Shown here piece by piece: positions 1-7,813 of a DNA stretch of 37,827 bases. This DNA comes from a bacterium (GTDB lineage: Bacteria; Planctomycetota; Phycisphaerae; UBA1845), in the NCBI GenBank assembly GCA_024231775.1, contig JAAEQG010000094.1, positions 1 to 37,827 of the forward strand. Direction: 5' to 3'. Numbering within the stretch: position 1 is the first letter of the stretch; every line of letters starts with the position of its first letter. The translations under genes were made by a program, and so were the position numbers. The notes under the pieces were generated by a model. It worked only from the letters and a program-made list of their open reading frames with translations. It made no database searches and was not told the origin of the DNA.

Positions 1-221
1 AGTGGTCGGGTGAGGGTGCCGAAGAGACCGGTCGCGATCGAAAGACGGGCCGTCTGATCGTGGAGATCGACCCGGCGTATTTCCGTCCCGCCGATGTGGA
101 GATGCTGGTCGGAGATGCCTCGAAGGCCAAGCGTCTGCTTGCTTGGACGCCGGCGATCAAGTTCGATCAGCTCGTCGAGATCATGATGCAGGCCGACCTT
201 GAAGCGGCCGGCGCCGGTTGA
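1..221 (+). CDS. gmd: GDP-mannose 4,6-dehydratase, C-terminal fragment
   Basis: This is the last 72 codons of a gene that begins before the window, read in the frame whose first full codon is at 3 and whose stop is TGA at 219-221. The visible tail contains DPAYFRPADVEMLVGDASKA followed by a K-R-L-L-A-W-T-P stretch. That is the conserved C-terminal block of GDP-mannose 4,6-dehydratases (short-chain dehydrogenase family), usually written DP.YFRP.EV..L.GD.SKA...LGW.P. The family converts GDP-D-mannose to GDP-4-keto-6-deoxy-D-mannose in the cytoplasm, the precursor of GDP-fucose, GDP-rhamnose and GDP-perosamine. The catalytic Rossmann half is outside the window. It probably supplies a nucleotide sugar for the EPS locus downstream, but the two are separated by unrelated secreted-protein genes. 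The family call is firm from this short block. Confidence 0.85.
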   Translation, partial: WSGEGAEETGRDRKTGRLIVEIDPAYFRPADVEMLVGDASKAKRLLAWTPAIKFDQLVEIMMQADLEAAGAG

Positions 222-445
222 GCGACGGGCACAGCCCCAAGCCGACAGCGAATGGCTGTCATGATAATCGTCGAGGCAGTTCGGGCCGTTCGGGCCGGCC
301 CGATCAACCTGAGGACACCGTGACTGATGGCTCAGATGGGGCGGGTGCCGCCTCGTCGTTGGAGTGGGTGGGCGGGCGCGCCTGGCGTGCTCGTGCCATC
401 CTAGCTGTCGTGACGATTGTCGACGGTGAATGGAGGAGGATGGAG

Positions 446-3400
446 ATGTTGGAAGTTCGCTGTGCGCAAACGCGTTTGACTCCGCAGTGGAGCAAGTCGA
501 CTCTGTCGCGGGTCGCCCCTTGGCTAGCCGTTTGGCCGCGTGCGCTGTCAATGGTGCTTGTGGGCCTGGCGACCGCCGGTTCGAGCCATGCGGTCGAGAT
601 TCGCATCAACTGCGGCAGCGGTCCATCGGATCCGGCGATTACGGACCACCTGGGGCGCCAGTGGCAGGCGGATCAGGCATATGCGGATTCCGCCCCGCCG
701 CAGTATGGATACATGGGCGGCCAGCAGGAGTCGTGCGCGCTGCTGCCTATGCTTAATGGAACTCAGGACGCGGAGCTCTACCGCGCGGCTCGAAGCGGAT
801 TCGACGAATACCGTTTTGACGTGCCGGACGGCTTCTACGTCGTTCAGCTCAGATACTCCGACTCGTGCAAGCATGGGCGCGGACAGCGGGTGTTTGACGT
901 GTTGTTACAGGACGAGACCGTTCAGGCTGGGTTCGACATCGTTGACGAGGTCGGCAAGGACTATGCGATCGACTACGCCTTTCCTGTATGGGTTTCGGGA
1001 GGTGTGTTGAGCGTAACGGTTATTCCTGTGGTGGGCGCCCCCCTGCTATCCGCTGTCTCCGTCGTCTCGGCTACGCCGGACAGCACAGCACCCGCCGCGC
1101 CGACTGGCTCCGCAGCCGTCAACGGTTTTCACCAGAACGTCCTGATGTGGGATTCGAACGTTGAGCCGGATCTTGCAGGCTACTTCGTCTTTCGCGCGAA
1201 CGCACCGGAGGGACCATTCGATTACCTCTTCGCGAACGTGGTCCGGACGGCCCGATATCTGGACGGCAACGTCACCGTTCTTGAGGAATACTGGTACCAG
1301 ACTCGGGCGGTTGATGTCTGGGGCAACCTGAGCGAGCCAAGCGCGACGATCAGCGCGGTTTCCGTGGACGATTCAGCCACGCCGCTCACCGTGTACGAGT
1401 TGTTTGTGGACCCCGATGACATTGCGATACTGGATGTCGACCCGTTTACGAAGGACTATGTGCCGGCATCATTCGCCCACGCAGGTGTTACGCACCCCGG
1501 CGCGGAGGCGCGGTATCGCGGAGACATCTCCCGCAACTTCTCCAAGAAGAACTGGAAGATCAAGCTGCCCTCGGACGGACTGTTCTTCGGACGGCGGAAA
1601 CTCAATCTGGCGGCGCTCTTCGACGACTGGTCCGTGCTGCGCCAGGAGCTCGCCTTCTGGGTCCATGGTCGCGTGGGCACGCCAGTGCCTTCGACGGAGT
1701 ACGTTCATCTCAACGTGAACAACGAGTTCTGGGGGCTCTACCTGGATACCGAGCAGGTCAACCAGCGGTTCCTCGAAGAGCGCGGCCTCGACGAAACGGG
1801 CCACATCTACAAACCCGAGATAGGCACCCTTGAGCTGCTGCCGGACATCGAGCAGGTCATCCCCTATTACTTCGAGAAGGAGACCGACGAGAGCGGTGGA
1901 TACTGCGATCTGGTCAATCTCATCCAGACGATCAATTACACGAGTGATGACGAGTTCCCGGTGGCGATGCATCAGTTGCTGGATGTTTCAGAGTACCTGG
2001 ACTACTACGCGACGATCATCCTGACGGGCAACCCTGACTTTGCCTCCCACAACTTCTTTCTCTTTCATGACCTGGCTCGGGACCGGTGGACAGTATTCCC
2101 CTGGGACGTACAGGTCGGCTTCGATTCACAGTCTCCTATCGATCTCGGGGTCGAGGGTCAGCCTGACGACAGCTTCGGGCCGAATCGTCTAATCACGCGT
2201 CTCATGCAAGTAGATGCCTTCCGCGACTACCACTGTATACGCCTTGATGAGTGGATTGCGGATTTCTTCAATCCTGGAATGATGGACGCTACAGTCGAAG
2301 CGCTCTTCGGCTCTGTCGCGTTCGATGCGCGGCGGGACATCCGCAAACTCGGTGCGGAGCGCAATGAACTGTTTGAAGCTGGCCGCAACATCATCAAGCA
2401 AGTTATCGCGGATCGCGGTGCGTTCCTGCTTGCGGAAATCGATTCCTTCGCTCCTCAGGCGGGTCCGTACCTGTTTGTGAACGAGGTGATGGCATCAAAC
2501 CGCGCGACGATCGCCGACGAATGGGGCGAATACGACGGGTGGATCGAAATCTACAACGCCGGCGTGACGGCGGTCGACCTGAGTGGGCTGTACCTGACAG
2601 ATGACGTTTACGATCCGACCAAGTATGAGATTCCCTCCGGGGCCAGTGTTCCGGGCGGTGGGCATCTGATGTTCTGGGCCGACAACCAGCCTGAGCAGGG
2701 CGGATTGCACACAAGCTTCGAGCTTGATGCGGCCGGCGGGGTTGTGGGGCTGATCGATCGTGACGGCGTCAGCGGAATCAGCGTGATTGTATACGACGCG
2801 CAATCCTCCGGCGTGTCCGAAGGCCGGATGCCCGACGGGTCCGAGACATGGCAGGGGCTGGCCACTCCATCGCCCGAGACCTGGAATTACCTGATAAACC
2901 GTCCTCCAGTGATCTCGGAAGTACGGCATGAACCCGCGAATCCATCGGACTCCGATTGGGTCACGGTAACGTGCAGGCTCGAGGACGAATCGGCCGTGGC
3001 CTGGGGACAACTCAGGGTTGCCGTGGGGACTTGGTCGGGCGACTTCACTCTGATCGATGACGGCGCCCATGGAGATGGGGTTGCTCAAGACGGTGTTTAC
3101 GGGGCGTCCATCCCCCCACGACCGGTGGGGACACGGCTTGATTACTTCGTTATTGCGGCGGACGATGGGCTGCTGACGGCGCTCGATCCTCCGCAGGCTC
3201 CGTCTGCAACGCATTCCTACACGGTTGGCGATGTTCCGCCGCCGCTGTTCATCAACGAGTTCATGGCGGACAACGATGCGACCGTCCAGGACGAGTCCGG
3301 GGAGTATGACGATTGGCTCGAGTTGCATAACGCCGGAGGATCGCCGTTGGATCTGAGCGGCATGTTCCTGACGGACGATCTTGTCGATCCCACGCAGTGG

Positions 3401-4627
3401 CAGGTGCCGCCGGGCGTCTCGATCCCCGCCGGGGGATACTTGGTGCTCTGGGCTGATAACGATCCCGAGCAGGGGGACTTGCACACAAACTTCAAGCTCG
3501 GTGCTGGGGGCGAAGAGATCGGCTTGTTCGGCACCAACGGAACGTCGCTGATCGACTCAGTGGTCTTCGGTTCCCAACTGACGGATATCTCGTATGGGCG
3601 CTTTCCCGACGGCACCGACAGCTGGGGTTTCATGATGCCCACACCGGCAGCGACCAACGCTCCGCACAACATCCCGCCGACGATTGTGGGCACGACCCAC
3701 ACACCCGCAGCGCCGACTGCGGCCGATCCGGTATGGATCACGTCCACGGTGACGGATGATGGCACCGTTGCGAGCGTCACGCTTTCTTACGACGCAGGAG
3801 GCGGGACCGTGGACGTGGCGATGTTCGACGACGGTTCCCACGGCGACGGCGCTGCCGGAGATGGCGTTTACGGGGCGGAGATGCCGGCGTTCTCGCAGAA
3901 CACGCCCGTGGGGTACTATGTCAGTGCAACGGATGACCTCGCAGCCGAGGCCAAGGATCCGCTGGGGGCTCCGGCGACGACATACTCGTATGTTGTCGGC
4001 TATGCCCCGCCACCGGTCTTCATCAACGAGTTCATGGCCGACAACGACGGGGTGGTATCGGACGAAGGTGGGGATTTCGACGACTGGTTCGAGCTGTACA
4101 ACGCGGGAGGGACGCCGGTCAACATCGGTGGGATGTACCTGACCGACGATCTGGGCGATCCGACACAGTGGCAGGTGCCAGCAGAAACTACGATTCTCGC
4201 GGGCGAGCATCTACTGTTCTGGGCGGACAACGACATGGGCGAAGGTGACAGGCATACGAACTTCAAGCTGGGGGCTGGTGGAGAGGAGATCGGGCTCTAC
4301 GACACGGATACCAACGGCAACGCGGTCGTCGACACTTTCGTGTTTGGTTCGCAGACTACGGATGTGTCGATGGGGCGCTTCCCCGACGGTGCAGACTGCT
4401 GGCGGTTCTTCGAGGCTTCGACTCCCGCGACGTCAAACGGAGCCTCGGGCGATTCAGATGGCGATGGATCCGCGGACCTGGCAGACTTTGCTGACTACCC
4501 TACGTGCATGTCCGGCCCAGAAGCGGCTGCGCCAAGCCCTGCCTGCCGGGCATTCGATTCAGACTGCGATGATGATGTCGACCTAGAGGATTTCGCCGAA
4601 TTGCAGATCGTGTTGGGCACTCCGTAG
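446..4627 (+). CDS. Secreted CotH-kinase / triple lamin-tail-domain protein with dockerin-like C-terminus
   Basis: A 1393-residue exported protein. The start at ATG 446 is chosen because GGAGGAGG (432-439) lies 6 nt upstream and the first 49 residues form a signal peptide ending SSHA. The reading frame stays open back to a TTG at 218, but that extension looks non-coding. Domains in order: a malectin-like sugar-binding domain (about 50-210); a fibronectin-III-like domain (about 215-310); a CotH kinase domain (about 313-665) with NFSKKNWKIKLP, a NPDFASHNFFLFHD block and PWDVQVGFD; three lamin-tail domains starting near residues 677, 935 and 1192, the first two each followed by an Ig-like domain; and a tail of two Ca-binding loops (DSDGDGSADLADF and DSDCDDDVDLEDF). 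CotH proteins are atypical protein kinases. The family's usual PWDLD is PWDVQ here, so kinase activity is uncertain. CotH genes often sit near VTC and DUF4956 genes, which lie 7 kb away. Probable role: cell-surface or extracellular; substrate unknown. Confidence 0.85.
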   Translation: MLEVRCAQTRLTPQWSKSTLSRVAPWLAVWPRALSMVLVGLATAGSSHAVEIRINCGSGPSDPAITDHLGRQWQADQAYADSAPPQYGYMGGQQESCALLPMLNGTQDAELYRAARSGFDEYRFDVPDGFYVVQLRYSDSCKHGRGQRVFDVLLQDETVQAGFDIVDEVGKDYAIDYAFPVWVSGGVLSVTVIPVVGAPLLSAVSVVSATPDSTAPAAPTGSAAVNGFHQNVLMWDSNVEPDLAGYFVFRANAPEGPFDYLFANVVRTARYLDGNVTVLEEYWYQTRAVDVWGNLSEPSATISAVSVDDSATPLTVYELFVDPDDIAILDVDPFTKDYVPASFAHAGVTHPGAEARYRGDISRNFSKKNWKIKLPSDGLFFGRRKLNLAALFDDWSVLRQELAFWVHGRVGTPVPSTEYVHLNVNNEFWGLYLDTEQVNQRFLEERGLDETGHIYKPEIGTLELLPDIEQVIPYYFEKETDESGGYCDLVNLIQTINYTSDDEFPVAMHQLLDVSEYLDYYATIILTGNPDFASHNFFLFHDLARDRWTVFPWDVQVGFDSQSPIDLGVEGQPDDSFGPNRLITRLMQVDAFRDYHCIRLDEWIADFFNPGMMDATVEALFGSVAFDARRDIRKLGAERNELFEAGRNIIKQVIADRGAFLLAEIDSFAPQAGPYLFVNEVMASNRATIADEWGEYDGWIEIYNAGVTAVDLSGLYLTDDVYDPTKYEIPSGASVPGGGHLMFWADNQPEQGGLHTSFELDAAGGVVGLIDRDGVSGISVIVYDAQSSGVSEGRMPDGSETWQGLATPSPETWNYLINRPPVISEVRHEPANPSDSDWVTVTCRLEDESAVAWGQLRVAVGTWSGDFTLIDDGAHGDGVAQDGVYGASIPPRPVGTRLDYFVIAADDGLLTALDPPQAPSATHSYTVGDVPPPLFINEFMADNDATVQDESGEYDDWLELHNAGGSPLDLSGMFLTDDLVDPTQWQVPPGVSIPAGGYLVLWADNDPEQGDLHTNFKLGAGGEEIGLFGTNGTSLIDSVVFGSQLTDISYGRFPDGTDSWGFMMPTPAATNAPHNIPPTIVGTTHTPAAPTAADPVWITSTVTDDGTVASVTLSYDAGGGTVDVAMFDDGSHGDGAAGDGVYGAEMPAFSQNTPVGYYVSATDDLAAEAKDPLGAPATTYSYVVGYAPPPVFINEFMADNDGVVSDEGGDFDDWFELYNAGGTPVNIGGMYLTDDLGDPTQWQVPAETTILAGEHLLFWADNDMGEGDRHTNFKLGAGGEEIGLYDTDTNGNAVVDTFVFGSQTTDVSMGRFPDGADCWRFFEASTPATSNGASGDSDGDGSADLADFADYPTCMSGPEAAAPSPACRAFDSDCDDDVDLEDFAELQIVLGTP
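2474..4450 (+). repeat. Three tandem coding repeats (lamin-tail + Ig-like units)
   Basis: Inside the CotH gene the phrase (L/V)F(V/I)NE(V/F)MA.N recurs at 2474, 3248 and 4019, giving unit lengths of 774 and 771 nt (258 and 257 codons). Units 1 and 2 hold a lamin-tail domain followed by an Ig-like domain with DDG.HGDG.A.DGVYGA. Unit 3 is cut after its lamin-tail domain and runs into the dockerin-like tail. Units 2 and 3 are the most alike and share NEFMADND, TDD, DPTQWQVP, WADND, HTNFKLGAGGEEIGL and GRFPDG. This indicates internal duplication, the last step being the more recent. Confidence 0.85.
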
Positions 4628-4698
4628 TCGGGGGATCGGTGCAGACTGGTTATCTGCAGGTGGCGCCCGCACCAACGTCCAGTCGGGAACTCGCTGTG

Positions 4699-5328
4699 CT
4701 AGCGACGGCGTCGTCTCATCAATCGCGCGGCCAGCAATACAGTGACCATCGCAGCTGCCCCGGGTTCTGGGGCGACGGCAATCCCGATGTCTCCGGAAGG
4801 CGTGAAGTCGTGCGGTCCGCTGAAGACGACCGTGCTGTTGACCACGCCGGTCACCACGCCATTCGTCCCAATATCGATATAGAGGGCGGCTACTCCGGCG
4901 GGATCCAGGGGGATAGCGCTCAGCACGCCGGACTCGTCGCCCATCATGACCGCGTCGGGCAGCACCAGCAGGCCCAGGAAGTCCCCGGGATCCTCGCCGT
5001 ACATGAGCAACGATGTGGCAGAGCCGGCGGAGAACTCAGTCAAACTGAGGAAGACGCCGGCGAAGACACCCAGGAGCGGATCTACCTCGGCTGAGGCCGT
5101 AATCAGGTCGCCGTCATGGAGCTCAAGTTCGGTTCCGGATTCCGGACCGGGCGATCCGGAAAGCACACTCCAAGGCGGTGAGTCGAGGACTTCGTTGTCG
5201 AAGTCGTCAAAGAGGGGGAGTGTGTCGCCATTGCCCACGAAGGCGAAATCGGCATGAATCACGGCGGCGCTAGCTGACGTGACACCCACACCTAAGGACA
5301 ATACGATCAAGACGAAACTGCGTGACAT
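4699..5328 (-). CDS. Secreted PEP-CTERM-like protein of unknown function
   Basis: A 209-residue protein read from ATG at 5328; a purine-rich AGGGGGAGAAGAG stretch lies directly upstream on the coding strand. The frame is open further upstream to 5610, but that part is arginine-rich and not protein-like. Residues 1-20 (MSRSFVLIVLSLGVGVTSAS) form a signal peptide. The middle is acidic, Gly/Ser-rich and looks beta-rich, with no recognised catalytic motif. The C-terminus reads APEP, then a hydrophobic AAAMVTVLLAARL segment, then MRRRRR. This is the three-part PEP-CTERM sorting signal (PEP motif, membrane helix, basic tail) that exosortase handles in EPS-producing Gram-negative bacteria. No exosortase is in this window. 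The gene converges on the CotH gene across 71 nt. Function unknown; surface or matrix protein is the likely role. Confidence 0.75.
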   Translation of the reverse strand: MSRSFVLIVLSLGVGVTSASAAVIHADFAFVGNGDTLPLFDDFDNEVLDSPPWSVLSGSPGPESGTELELHDGDLITASAEVDPLLGVFAGVFLSLTEFSAGSATSLLMYGEDPGDFLGLLVLPDAVMMGDESGVLSAIPLDPAGVAALYIDIGTNGVVTGVVNSTVVFSGPHDFTPSGDIGIAVAPEPGAAAMVTVLLAARLMRRRRR

Positions 5329-5581
5329 CTCTCTTCTCCCCCTGCAACCCAAAACCCAACCGTGAGGCCTCTCGGCCGACCTGAGCCACGCGATGCACGT
5401 CGTACGGGCATTACGCAGGAGGTTGGATCGGTATCCACGGTCAACCCGGCCACGCTCCTGCGATACGCAGCGCGTGCCCGCCTGACGCGAGCCTGGAACT
5501 GTGTTCGGGGGGGCTCTCTCCTCTCCCTGAACACCACGACCTGCTCTGGCTGTCCTGGGATTACCCAAGGCGCCGTACCCG

Positions 5582-5610
5582 ATTCTCTCTCCGGGGACCG
5601 TGAATGTCAA
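5582..5610 (-). promoter_or_regulatory. Candidate sigma70 promoter for the PEP-CTERM-like gene
   Basis: On the reverse strand a perfect -35 TTGACA (5610-5605) is followed after 17 nt by GAGAAT (5587-5582), which matches 4 of 6 bases of TATAAT. It lies about 250 nt upstream of the ATG at 5328, so the mRNA would have a long leader. The -10 is weak. Confidence 0.35.
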
Positions 5611-6013
5611 GTATAATCCCCCGACGCCAAGGACTTCGCATTATGATCGGACTCGACTGCCATGTTGATGCAGACGCAGCGTAGACATCTGGTGTACGAT
5701 TCCGGGCGTCCCTGTTCTCCGCACGCTGCGACCGTTCCGGCGATGTGTGGATTGGCCTGAGTGCTGTCTCTTCGGACGGAGAGACCGGCAGGTGTCCGAG
5801 AACCGAGCGCAAAGGGCCAGTAATCTGCGGGCGGCACGCTGCCCCCTGCCAAGCCGCCTCATGTACCGGAGGGGCCGCAACGGTTCGGTTTGATGCACAG
5901 CAGTCCAATGTCGCTCCAGGGACGGTGCGCACGCACAGGCCGCGGTCCGCTAAGCCTGGCCCGCCTAGCTGACGGTCGAGACCTGGGCCGACGGCGGACA
6001 CCGATCCCCAGAC

Positions 6014-6042
6014 TTGACATCGGCCAGCCGGTTCGGTAGTGA
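6014..6042 (+). promoter_or_regulatory. Candidate sigma70 promoter for the export-lipoprotein group
   Basis: A perfect -35 TTGACA (6014-6019), 17 nt of spacer, then TAGTGA (6037-6042), which matches 3 of 6 -10 bases. It is 52 nt upstream of the small ORF at 6094, correctly placed to drive that ORF and the Wza-like gene behind it. The strong -35 and ideal spacing support it; the poor -10 suggests a weak or activated promoter. Confidence 0.45.
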
Positions 6043-6093
6043 GCAGTCAGTTTGGAGTGCGGGGTTGATACGCCTAACGAGAGGAGGCTGCTC

Positions 6094-6267
6094 ATGCGTG
6101 CACTAGGGCGAATGATCCGCTGGCGGACGCTGGCCTGCACAACGCTGGTGCTTGGCGGTCCTTGCCTGCCCGACAATATCTTCGGAGATTTGTTCGGCAG
6201 CAGCATCAGCGCCATTACCGGGGTACTGCTGTCGGATCTGCTTAACGTCGTGTTGCCGCCTGTTTGA
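6094..6267 (+). CDS. Small exported peptide, 57 residues, unknown function
   Basis: ATG at 6094 has an excellent Shine-Dalgarno, GAGGAGG at 6081-6087, with 6-nt spacing and a promoter candidate just upstream, so translation is likely despite the size. The N-terminus (MRALGRMIRWRTLACTTLVL) is basic then hydrophobic, as in a signal peptide, and is followed by GGPCLPDN and then an alternating hydrophobic/Ser-Gly stretch ending VVLPPV. The cysteine at about residue 24 sits where a lipobox would end, but the preceding residues (GGP) are not canonical. No known domain. It lies 34 nt upstream of the polysaccharide export gene. It may be an exported mini-protein or a leader peptide. The choice of this frame over the overlapping frame used by the next gene rests on the ribosome-binding site. 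Confidence 0.6.
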   Translation: MRALGRMIRWRTLACTTLVLGGPCLPDNIFGDLFGSSISAITGVLLSDLLNVVLPPV

Positions 6268-6301
6268 CAACCTCGGCCGACCCCCGGCCCGGAACCTACG
6301 A

Positions 6302-7099
6302 TTGTATACTCCAAAGCTCATCGAGAACGGCCCTGTCCGCAGCGCCCGTGCCTTCTTCTGCGTGTTGTTGCCCGGCGTTTACGTGGCGGGCCTGCTGAGC
6401 GGGTGCCAACAGCCAACGACGCCTGTTTCCTTGGCAGAATCACCTTTCCACGCGGAGACGACGCCTGAATACTGCCTGTACCCTGGGGACGAGTTGTACG
6501 TGCGTTTCCCGACGAACGCCGATCTGGATCAGCCGGTGCGGATTCGCTCAGATGGCATGATTTCGCTTCCGCACATTGGTGACATTCAGGCGGCTCAGCG
6601 CTCGCCCATGGCGTTGGCCAGCGAGGTGGAGAGCAAGCTGGTCGGCATCCTGCAGAAGCCGGAGGTGGCCGTGATGGTTACAGCGGAGGCCGGACGGTTG
6701 GTCTACGTCGGTGGTGAAGTCCTGCGCCCCGGCGCCGTCTCCCTGCGTCCGCAGCAGACGCTGGCCCAGGTCATTTTCGAGGCGGGAGGCGCTCTGGATA
6801 CCGCTCACCTCGGTGACATCTTGATCCTCCGTCATCGTATCGGCGAAGCCACATATGTTCTCAAGTCAGACTTGGCGCTGATCCTGGCTGGCCAGGCGGC
6901 TGATGTGCGACTTGAGCCTTGCGACATCGTCTTCGTGCCTGAGACGATAATCGCGAAGATCGACGAGTTTGTCGAACAGTACATCAATCGGATCATCCCG
7001 CGCCCCGTATCGTTCCCGTTCACGACGGAACTCGCCGCTCAACCGGTACGCATCGTCAGTGGAGGGAGCACGGTTCCCCCGGTCACGATTGCGCGCTGA
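6302..7099 (+). CDS. Wza/GfcE-type polysaccharide export lipoprotein (Poly_export + SLBB)
   Basis: About 265 residues from the TTG at 6302, a start chosen because it gives a normal lipoprotein signal: basic N-region, hydrophobic core, lipobox LLSGC with Cys at about residue 35. The frame is open back to 6152, but that part is a cysteine-rich shadow overlapping the small ORF before it. After the lipobox comes EYCLYPGDELYVRFP, then RIRSDGMISLPHIGDIQA, the hallmark of the Poly_export domain. Next is an SLBB-like segment (VYVGGEVLRPGAVSLRPQQT, then a Q-V-I-F-E-A-G-G block). Family members form the outer-membrane or periplasmic channel of Wzx/Wzy- and ABC-dependent EPS systems. Its partners here are presumably the Wzz-like protein and exporter genes at 24-29 kb. 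The C-terminus is proline-rich and lacks an obvious amphipathic membrane helix. Family call firm; exact start uncertain. Confidence 0.85.
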   Translation: MYTPKLIENGPVRSARAFFCVLLPGVYVAGLLSGCQQPTTPVSLAESPFHAETTPEYCLYPGDELYVRFPTNADLDQPVRIRSDGMISLPHIGDIQAAQRSPMALASEVESKLVGILQKPEVAVMVTAEAGRLVYVGGEVLRPGAVSLRPQQTLAQVIFEAGGALDTAHLGDILILRHRIGEATYVLKSDLALILAGQAADVRLEPCDIVFVPETIIAKIDEFVEQYINRIIPRPVSFPFTTELAAQPVRIVSGGSTVPPVTIAR

Positions 7100-7151
7100 C
7101 GTGCTCAGGCTTCTTGACGGCGAATGTCATCCGCCGTCCATGGAGGCATAC

Positions 7152-7766
7152 ATGAAACCACGAACGTCCGGGCGATCGAGTCGAGGGTTCGGGCTATTGC
7201 GGTTACCGCTGCCGTTCGCTGCGTTGGTGAGCGTGTTGCTGCTCGTTCCAGGCTGCAGCGCCCTTCTGCGTTCCGCGGGTGTTGACGTGGGTGATGACGG
7301 TTCGGACACCGGGGAGCTGAGGATTCGCGCGGGTACGTACGCGGGGACTGGAGAATGCGACATGGCTCTGCTAGTCGAGGGGGAGGACCCGGTCCTGGAC
7401 ACGATCCCGCTGGCGTTGATCGTGATCGTGGACGATGGAGGTGGTCTCGTGCGCGACGGCATTGACTACGTCGCGGATGCACGCGTAGACCTTACGCTGG
7501 GTCGTTTTGCGCTCGAGCTCACCGTTGTTGCGACGACAACCACTGACGAGGCGTTCGTTGCCAATCTAGAGGCGGCCATCACGATCGACGCCCACACGGA
7601 TTTCCCACTCGAGATGATCGGCGACGCGGCGGAGACGTATTCCCCCGAAGCCGATCGCTCGATCGCGTATGCCTTCGCCGCAGATCTCGTTGAGCGCGAT
7701 GATGCGGGACTGGAGGGGCTGCGAAGCATGGCGTACGAATGCACGGCGAGGTTGACAAGCGAGTAA
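7152..7766 (+). CDS. Putative lipoprotein of unknown function
   Basis: 204 residues from ATG 7152, with GGAGG at 7142-7146 spaced 5 nt; another ATG at 7140 is in frame but has no such site. The N-terminus is strongly basic (MKPRTSGRSSRGFGLLRLPL), followed by a leucine/valine core and the lipobox LLVPGC with Cys35, so export and lipidation are likely. The mature part is acidic, with predicted beta-rich stretches (TLGRFALELTVVATTTTDEA) and no catalytic signature that I recognise. It lies 52 nt after the polysaccharide export gene in the same direction and converges with the GH10 gene at a 47-nt gap. Probably co-transcribed with the export lipoprotein. The function is not known. Confidence 0.65.
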   Translation: MKPRTSGRSSRGFGLLRLPLPFAALVSVLLLVPGCSALLRSAGVDVGDDGSDTGELRIRAGTYAGTGECDMALLVEGEDPVLDTIPLALIVIVDDGGGLVRDGIDYVADARVDLTLGRFALELTVVATTTTDEAFVANLEAAITIDAHTDFPLEMIGDAAETYSPEADRSIAYAFAADLVERDDAGLEGLRSMAYECTARLTSE

Positions 7767-7813
7767 ACGGTCGCCTGCCACAGGAGGAGGCACCCATACT
7801 CAGGGACGGGGGG

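Larger units (their letters stand above)
5329..6093. other. 765-nt divergent intergenic region
   Basis: This separates the reverse-strand PEP-CTERM-like gene from the forward export-lipoprotein group. The short open frames on both strands lack ribosome-binding sites, signal peptides and recognisable domains. It contains the two promoter candidates listed at 5582-5610 (reverse) and 6014-6042 (forward). I see no tRNA, clear terminator or repeat in it. Confidence 0.5.

Noticed and set aside
218-445. Upstream extension of the CotH reading frame to a TTG overlapping the gmd stop
   Set aside because: The extension is low-complexity and not protein-like, while ATG 446 has an ideal ribosome-binding site and starts a proper signal peptide.
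2495-3484. 329-codon reverse open frame opposite the lamin-tail repeats
   Set aside because: It arises from the repetitive Asp-rich forward coding sequence read backwards; no start signal or domain.
5760-5860. Possible cobalamin riboswitch in the intergenic GC-rich stretch
   Set aside because: Neither strand shows the B12-box core, and the adjacent genes are not B12-related.
6152-6301. N-terminal extension of the Wza-like protein
   Set aside because: It is cysteine-rich, overlaps the small ORF in another frame and would bury the lipoprotein signal; a TTG at 6302 gives a normal signal.
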